A DNA stretch of 8,113 nt. Source: Nitrososphaeraceae archaeon. Its GTDB lineage: Archaea > Thermoproteota > Nitrososphaeria > Nitrososphaerales > Nitrososphaeraceae. Position numbers and translations under genes: made by a program. Numbering within the stretch: position 1 is the stretch's first letter; each line of letters begins with the position of its first letter. Below are positions 4,781 through 8,113 of the stretch, piece by piece. The stretch is from NCBI GenBank assembly GCA_025937665.1, contig JAICQW010000077.1, positions 1 to 8,113 of the forward strand. The letters are read 5' to 3'. The notes under the pieces are model-generated. The model worked only from the letters and a program-made list of their open reading frames with translations, was not told the DNA's origin and searched no databases.

Positions 4781-4999
4781 ATGATGATTTTGATTGAAAT
4801 CTTTGGAATTGTTCTTGTACTGGCAGGTTTAGTATTTACTGCACAGTCCGAATCGTATGTGGGTCCTCAAAGCTCGTTTATGTACAGCAATCCTTCTTGG
4901 ACAATAAATGGTCTGATGATCATCCTGGCAGGAACTGTCGTCATAATTCTGGATATTATCATTAGGATCGTTTATCATCCAAATACGAATAACAAGTAA
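4781..4999 (+). CDS. Small two-helix membrane protein, 72 aa
   Basis: Two hydrophobic helices (about residues 3-21 and 43-64) flank a polar loop, QSESYVGPQSSFMYSNPSW, with a basic C-terminal tail (YHPNTNNK). The loop is rich in Gly, Pro, Ser and aromatic residues and looks like the conserved part of the protein; similar VGPxSSFMYxNPxW loops occur, as far as I recall, in other small membrane proteins of Nitrososphaeria. No catalytic or metal-binding residue stands out, and there is no cysteine. Met1 (4781) and Met2 are adjacent, so either could be the start. A hairpin plus T6 tract follows the gene, so it is probably a single-gene transcript. Function unknown. Confidence 0.75.
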   Translation: MMILIEIFGIVLVLAGLVFTAQSESYVGPQSSFMYSNPSWTINGLMIILAGTVVIILDIIIRIVYHPNTNNK

Positions 5000-5040
5000 G
5001 TGAGATAAAATAGATAGATCTTGGAAATCTTACTTCATAA

Positions 5041-5077
5041 AATGTCATTGAAGATAGACATTATTCTCATCTTTTTT
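5041..5077 (+). terminator. Candidate terminator: 6-bp hairpin then T6
   Basis: AATGTC (5041-5046) pairs with GACATT (5057-5062) around a 10-base loop, and six T residues follow at 5072-5077. It lies 42 bases after the stop of the 72-aa membrane protein and before the promoter of the propeller gene. The T-run is the more reliable part in Archaea. Confidence 0.45.
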
Positions 5078-5147
5078 GAAAAATTATACAACCGTTTTCT
5101 TCATACAGGAATGTATTATAGATAGATATTTTGAAACTGGTAATTAC

Positions 5148-5157
5148 TTTTTATATC
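5148..5157 (+). promoter_or_regulatory. TATA box for the YVTN propeller gene
   Basis: TTTTTATATC is centred about 27 bases before TTG 5179. It supports the TTG start, which has no competing ATG because of an in-frame TAG at 5167-5169. Confidence 0.5.
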
Positions 5158-5178
5158 CATTCAACATAGATTATTTAT

Positions 5179-6786
5179 TTGAAATATTATTTACCATTGT
5201 CCTTCTATTTCTTATTGGGTATTTCATTCATTTTTATTATTTTTATCACTGGTATTTACGCTCAAGAAGAGGATAATGAGAACGTAATTTCATTGAAATC
5301 CAACCCGGTAATTAGTTCTGGTAGTTTTCCCATTGGAATTGATATCAATCCAATAACAAACAAGCTTTATGTTGCCAACCAATTTTCTAATACGATATCA
5401 GTTATAGACATTGACACATCCAAAGTAGAAGAAAATATCGATACGGGTGATTCACCATATGATGTGGACGTAAATCCATTTTCTAACAGAATATATTCTT
5501 CGAACAGGGAATCTAATACGGTTTCTGTAATTGATGGTTTTACTAACAAAGAACTAACTGAAATACCCGTAGGAAATTCTCCAGTGGGTATAGGCACCAA
5601 TTTAGCAGCAAACTGGATTTATGTTGCAAGCATGGATTCAAAAACAATTAGCGTTATTGATCCAATTGTTAATAAGGTAAGACAAACATTGAAGATTGCT
5701 TCATCGCCATACGATATTATAGTCAATCCGCACACCAACAAGGTTTATGTTTCTGATTTGGGAAAAGATAGCGTACTTGTATTAGATGGAAATAATAATA
5801 CAGTGATATCATCCATACTTGTTGGTTCAAGGCCTTCTGGACTAGCAATCAATACACAAACTAATACAATTTATGTCTCAAACTTCAGGAACGATTCTGT
5901 CAGTGTCATAAACGGCACATCTAACAAGATTGAAACTAATATTAAAGTCGGAGATAGTCCAGTCGGGATAGCTGTTAATCCACGGACTAACAAGATTTAT
6001 GTAAACAATTTGCTGGACAATTCCATAAGTGTAATTAATGGAACGACAAACAAGCTGATCAAAAATATTTCTTTAGAACCTGCGATAGTTGCCTCTGGAG
6101 TAAATAATCCATTCATTAATATACCATTGAAGGTAACTTTTCCACTTATCGCAAGTAAGCTAACAGTAGATCCCACTACAAATTTCACCTATGTCACTAA
6201 TACTAGGACGAATGGAATAATCGCAATCGACGGAAAGATAGACAGAATAATTACAAAAATATTCATCGAAATTAATCCTCCGAATACTGGGACTGTAAAA
6301 TGTAATGGTATACAATTGGCAGCTGGTGAATCTACGACATTGCCTCTTCTTACAACCGCAAGATGCGAGGCATTACCAGACAGAGGGTACGATTTTGGTC
6401 ATTGGGCAGTGACCAACAATACAAGACAAAATCCTGTATTTTTTAATGTTACTGGGTATGAAACTATAACAGCAAATTTCAAAGGTGCAATATTGACCGA
6501 GACTTTTATTGTATTAACTTCTGTAGTAATAGGTCTGGTATCAACAATTGGAGGCTGGTTTTACAGACAGAAATCTAGATTATCCTTCAAGAGAAATCTA
6601 ACCAATATAGATTACACATATGAGATGTTATCAAAAAACAACAAGGAAGAATGCATAAAACAGTTGGAACAAATTCAGCGAGATTTGAATTTCTTACATC
6701 GGAAAGGAAAAATAAACGAATCTCAACTAGAATTCTTGGAAAAGAGAATTAACTGGTACATAAGCCGAGTAAATACATCCAAATAA
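5179..6786 (+). CDS. Cell-surface YVTN beta-propeller protein with C-terminal anchor
   Basis: In order along 535 residues: a signal peptide (about 1-28, cut near GIYA-QE); seven propeller blades; a divergent InlB-B-repeat-like domain (about 363-436, with GYDFGHWA and a final ITANFKG); one transmembrane helix (438-462); and a basic, helical cytoplasmic tail (463-535) ending KGKINESQLEFLEKRI. The blade tyrosines lie at 64, 106, 148, 190, 232, 274 and 338: five exact 42-residue steps, then a 64-residue step caused by an insertion of about 22 residues before blade seven. At least eight N-glycosylation sequons fit an outer-surface location. Cys375 and Cys396 may form a disulfide. Such propellers usually bind proteins or glycans. 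The start is TTG 5179. A regulator gene follows in the same direction. Confidence 0.93.
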   Translation: MKYYLPLSFYFLLGISFIFIIFITGIYAQEEDNENVISLKSNPVISSGSFPIGIDINPITNKLYVANQFSNTISVIDIDTSKVEENIDTGDSPYDVDVNPFSNRIYSSNRESNTVSVIDGFTNKELTEIPVGNSPVGIGTNLAANWIYVASMDSKTISVIDPIVNKVRQTLKIASSPYDIIVNPHTNKVYVSDLGKDSVLVLDGNNNTVISSILVGSRPSGLAINTQTNTIYVSNFRNDSVSVINGTSNKIETNIKVGDSPVGIAVNPRTNKIYVNNLLDNSISVINGTTNKLIKNISLEPAIVASGVNNPFINIPLKVTFPLIASKLTVDPTTNFTYVTNTRTNGIIAIDGKIDRIITKIFIEINPPNTGTVKCNGIQLAAGESTTLPLLTTARCEALPDRGYDFGHWAVTNNTRQNPVFFNVTGYETITANFKGAILTETFIVLTSVVIGLVSTIGGWFYRQKSRLSFKRNLTNIDYTYEMLSKNNKEECIKQLEQIQRDLNFLHRKGKINESQLEFLEKRINWYISRVNTSK

Positions 6787-6801
6787 ATTTCTAGGAGCAG
6801 C

Positions 6802-6822
6802 CTGGTTAGACATTTGTACCAG
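6802..6822. repeat. Short inverted repeat after the propeller gene
   Basis: CCTGG/CTGGT near 6802-6806 (CTGGT) pairs with ACCAG (6818-6822) around an 11-base loop, about 15 bases after the stop codon. No T-run follows. It could be a 3' end structure, or an upstream site of the strong TATA box five bases later. Confidence 0.25.
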
Positions 6823-6826
6823 ACCG

Positions 6827-6834
6827 TATAAAAG
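6827..6834 (+). promoter_or_regulatory. Strong TATA box (TATAAAAG) for the regulator operon
   Basis: TATAAAAG is the best archaeal TATA match in the window. It predicts transcription starting near 6856, giving a leader of about 42 bases before ATG 6898. A short frame, ATG 6858 to TAA 6875 (MTSKY), would lie at the very start of that transcript. A weaker box, AATTTTAAT at 6874-6882, is only 20 bases from the main ATG. Confidence 0.55.
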
Positions 6835-6897
6835 AGTAGATTCAATAAATGATTAATATGACGAGTAAGTACTAATTTTAATGGAATAACCTTAAAC

Positions 6898-7443
6898 ATG
6901 CGAAAAAAGCCATCAAACTCTAACAAAGAAAGGATATTACAATATATTCAAAATAATCCCGGGTGCTATCTCCGTCAAATTAGAAATGAGCTAGATCTAT
7001 CGATGGGATCAGTTCAATATCACTCTTATCAGCTCCAGAAGGGAGGGAAAATAACTTCAATGAGGCAGGGTTTGTATAAATTACATTTTCAGTCTGGCAC
7101 GTTTGAAGATCATGAGAAAATACTCCTGCAGGTGTTGAATCAAGAAACACCACGAGAAATTATCTTGTATATAATAGAACAAGGAGATCCCACACAAACT
7201 GATGTTGTAAAAAGGCTGGGTATATCGGCACCTTCTGTAAATTGGCATGTTAAAAGATTAATCGATTTGAATTTGGTTGATGAAGTAAGGGAAGGAAAGT
7301 ACAAAAGATACAGACTTCGTGATGACTCGATTGATTCAAGGTACATAGAGCAATTGCTAAAGACACATCATCCAAATCTATGGAACAAATGGAGTAATAG
7401 ATTAGTTGAAGTTTTCCTGTCTTTATCAAAAGAAGACAAATAA
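6898..7443 (+). CDS. Double winged-helix transcription regulator, 181 aa
   Basis: Two winged helix-turn-helix domains lie in tandem. The first spans about residues 9-64, with recognition helix SMGSVQYHSYQLQKGGKI and a short wing ending GLYKLHF. The second spans about 84-140, with ISAPSVNWHVKRLIDLNLVD and the wing EVREGKYKRYRL. Both have the ArsR/MarR-like layout common in archaeal regulators; no Cys pair for metal sensing is visible (the only cysteine is Cys23). A helical tail (146-181) may serve dimerisation or contact with a partner. The membrane protein gene starts 14 bases after the stop, so the two form an operon. Regulator plus small membrane protein pairs are frequent in Archaea and suggest membrane-linked control; this is inferred. 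Targets are unknown. Confidence 0.9.
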   Translation: MRKKPSNSNKERILQYIQNNPGCYLRQIRNELDLSMGSVQYHSYQLQKGGKITSMRQGLYKLHFQSGTFEDHEKILLQVLNQETPREIILYIIEQGDPTQTDVVKRLGISAPSVNWHVKRLIDLNLVDEVREGKYKRYRLRDDSIDSRYIEQLLKTHHPNLWNKWSNRLVEVFLSLSKEDK

Positions 7444-7457
7444 TTGTAGGGAATATT

Positions 7458-7754
7458 TTGGATTTTCTTGGAGCTGAATCACCACTCATAGAACTCGTTG
7501 AAAGCATTCTATACATAATTGGAACAATTTTTGCAGCAATTTTGATAGCCCTGTCAATTTCTGCCTATAGGAACACAAAGTTACGAAAATTAATCTATGC
7601 AATTGTTGCATTTTTGTTATTTGGCATCTTCTTGTTTTATGAGTTCTTAGAACATAGTATGGCATTGGATAATGCTTTTACTGACATTGTGGTTCCCTTT
7701 ATGGGCGTATCTATTCTTGTATTATTCTTTATGGCAATAGTTAACAAGAAATAG
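7458..7754 (+). CDS. Three-helix membrane protein paired with the regulator, 98 aa
   Basis: Three helices are clear: about residues 16-36, 44-62 and 74-95, with a basic loop (YRNTKLRK) between the first two and an acidic one (YEFLEHSMALD) between the second and third. The AYRxT loop and the layout recall small archaeal membrane proteins next to winged-helix genes, such as the haloarchaeal DUF7521 type; the match is by eye only. The start is TTG 7458, preceded at 6 bases by GTAGGG, a weak Shine-Dalgarno site that fits an internal operon gene. It probably acts with the preceding regulator, as a membrane sensor or tether. No enzymatic residues stand out. Confidence 0.85.
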   Translation: MDFLGAESPLIELVESILYIIGTIFAAILIALSISAYRNTKLRKLIYAIVAFLLFGIFLFYEFLEHSMALDNAFTDIVVPFMGVSILVLFFMAIVNKK

Positions 7755-7822
7755 ATGTATTCAGTTCCGGGTATATTTAATATGTCATAGAAAATAAATT
7801 TCATCAAAAAGTGATAAATTCC

Positions 7823-7891
7823 TTACTCAAATATAGAAACATCGGGAATATCAAGATTGTTAACGATTTTTCCCTGTTTACCATTTTTCAA
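7823..7891 (-). CDS. Possible microprotein or gene remnant, 22 aa
   Basis: From TTG 7891 to TAA 7823 a 22-residue frame reads MKNGKQGKIVNNLDIP and ends DVSIFE. The mix of residues is that of a normal folded protein, not of translated AT-rich spacer, and the codons use all three positions evenly. An in-frame TGA two codons upstream of the TTG excludes a longer intact gene. A TATA-like stretch (GTTTAAAA on the minus strand, 7914..7907) lies 16-25 bases upstream, so a leaderless microprotein is possible; the end of a decayed gene is equally possible. Confidence 0.3.
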   Translation of the reverse strand: MKNGKQGKIVNNLDIPDVSIFE

Positions 7892-7975
7892 GTCATATCA
7901 TGTCTGTTTTAAACATATCAGGCCATCATGATCCAGGACTCATCAATACCGCGGTAAAGTAAATGTAATATCATG

Positions 7976-7983
7976 AAATATAT
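7976..7983 (+). promoter_or_regulatory. TATA box for the truncated exported protein
   Basis: AAATATAT is centred 28 bases before TTG 8008, matching the leaderless spacing seen at other genes here. Confidence 0.45.
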
Positions 7984-8007
7984 TGTATTTAATCTTATGA
8001 TGTAGCG

Positions 8008-8113
8008 TTGAGATATATTCTCGCGGTCATTATCTGCGTTGCTGTGTTCATGATTATGGGGTTTGCTCTTTCGCCTAAACTAGGGTACCATAATCAAGCT
8101 GTTATTAAATTGG
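8008..8113 (+). CDS. N-terminus of an exported or membrane protein, cut by window edge
   Basis: A frame open from TTG 8008 to the window end gives 35 residues: Arg2, a hydrophobic stretch at about 3-20 (YILAVIICVAVFMIMGFAL), then the polar SPKLGYHNQAVIKL. This is a typical signal peptide or signal anchor followed by the start of an exterior domain. An in-frame TAA at 7990-7992 limits the start; no ATG is available before residue 15, and the TATA-like box favours the TTG. Base composition rises in G+C at the start of this frame compared with the spacer before it, which supports coding. The family cannot be told from so little sequence. Confidence 0.6.
   Translation, partial: MRYILAVIICVAVFMIMGFALSPKLGYHNQAVIKL

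Noticed and set aside
5076..5276. Plus-strand frame of 66 codons overlapping the propeller start
   Set aside because: It begins in the terminator T-run, is made of AT-rich hydrophobic codons, and ends inside the signal-peptide region of the propeller gene.
5367..5600. Minus-strand frames inside the propeller gene (also 5997-6188)
   Set aside because: They are reflections of the repeated blade codons on the opposite strand.
6723..6926. Minus-strand frame across the propeller 3' end
   Set aside because: It overlaps the propeller tail, the strong TATA box and the regulator start; no promoter or family match.
7140..7516. Minus-strand frames opposite the regulator and membrane gene
   Set aside because: They oppose two well-supported coding regions and show no motif of their own.
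7894..7920. CATATCA direct repeat 20 bases apart, as a two-turn operator
   Set aside because: A 7-base repeat in AT-rich spacer is expected by chance, and no third copy or dyad supports it.
1..8113. CRISPR array, tRNA, rRNA, insertion sequence or attachment site
   Set aside because: I saw no regularly spaced repeats of 20 bases or more, no T-loop consensus, no transposase-like frame and no terminal inverted repeats with target duplication.

Overview
The window looks like a piece of chromosome from an ammonia-oxidising archaeon of the class Nitrososphaeria (Thaumarchaeota), most like the AT-rich Nitrosocosmicus/Nitrososphaera group. The reasons are archaeal TATA-like boxes that recur about 25 bases ahead of start codons, frequent GTG and TTG starts, many short genes with few Shine-Dalgarno sites, and protein types common in that group: DUF1059, YVTN propellers with a cytoplasmic tail, stand-alone receivers, and paired winged-helix/membrane proteins. 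This placement is inference; no rRNA or amo gene is present.

Left part (1-2080): a small helix-hairpin-helix-like protein is translationally coupled to a Cys-rich protein that runs off the left edge. Divergent from it is a DUF1059 gene, and the shared intergenic region holds a cluster of perfect palindromes. Facing DUF1059 is a 34-residue, extremely charged microprotein missed by ordinary length cut-offs. A single-domain response regulator follows on the minus strand. The roughly 470 bases after its start hold a stem-loop with a Shine-Dalgarno-like loop and a possible 35-codon ORF.

Middle part (2100-5080): a CadD-type metal transporter, then a run of cell-envelope genes: a secreted four-cysteine miniprotein, a convergent exported protein of a recognisable but functionally unassigned type, a ten-helix EamA/DMT transporter, and a small two-helix membrane protein.

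Right part (5148-8113): a large cell-surface protein (signal peptide, seven YVTN propeller blades, InlB-B-like domain, one transmembrane helix, cytoplasmic helical tail), then a double winged-helix regulator in a tight operon with a three-helix membrane protein. An AT-rich spacer follows, with a possible 22-codon gene on the minus strand, then the N-terminus of an exported or membrane protein cut by the right edge.

No CRISPR array, tRNA, rRNA, insertion sequence or phage gene is visible. The common theme is envelope and sensing functions: metal efflux, surface beta-propeller, exported small proteins, a receiver and a membrane-coupled regulator. I see no clearly new multi-gene system. The best candidates for undescribed biology are the coupled HhH/Cys-rich pair, the palindrome-controlled DUF1059 region, the microproteins, and the propeller/winged-helix/3TM cluster.
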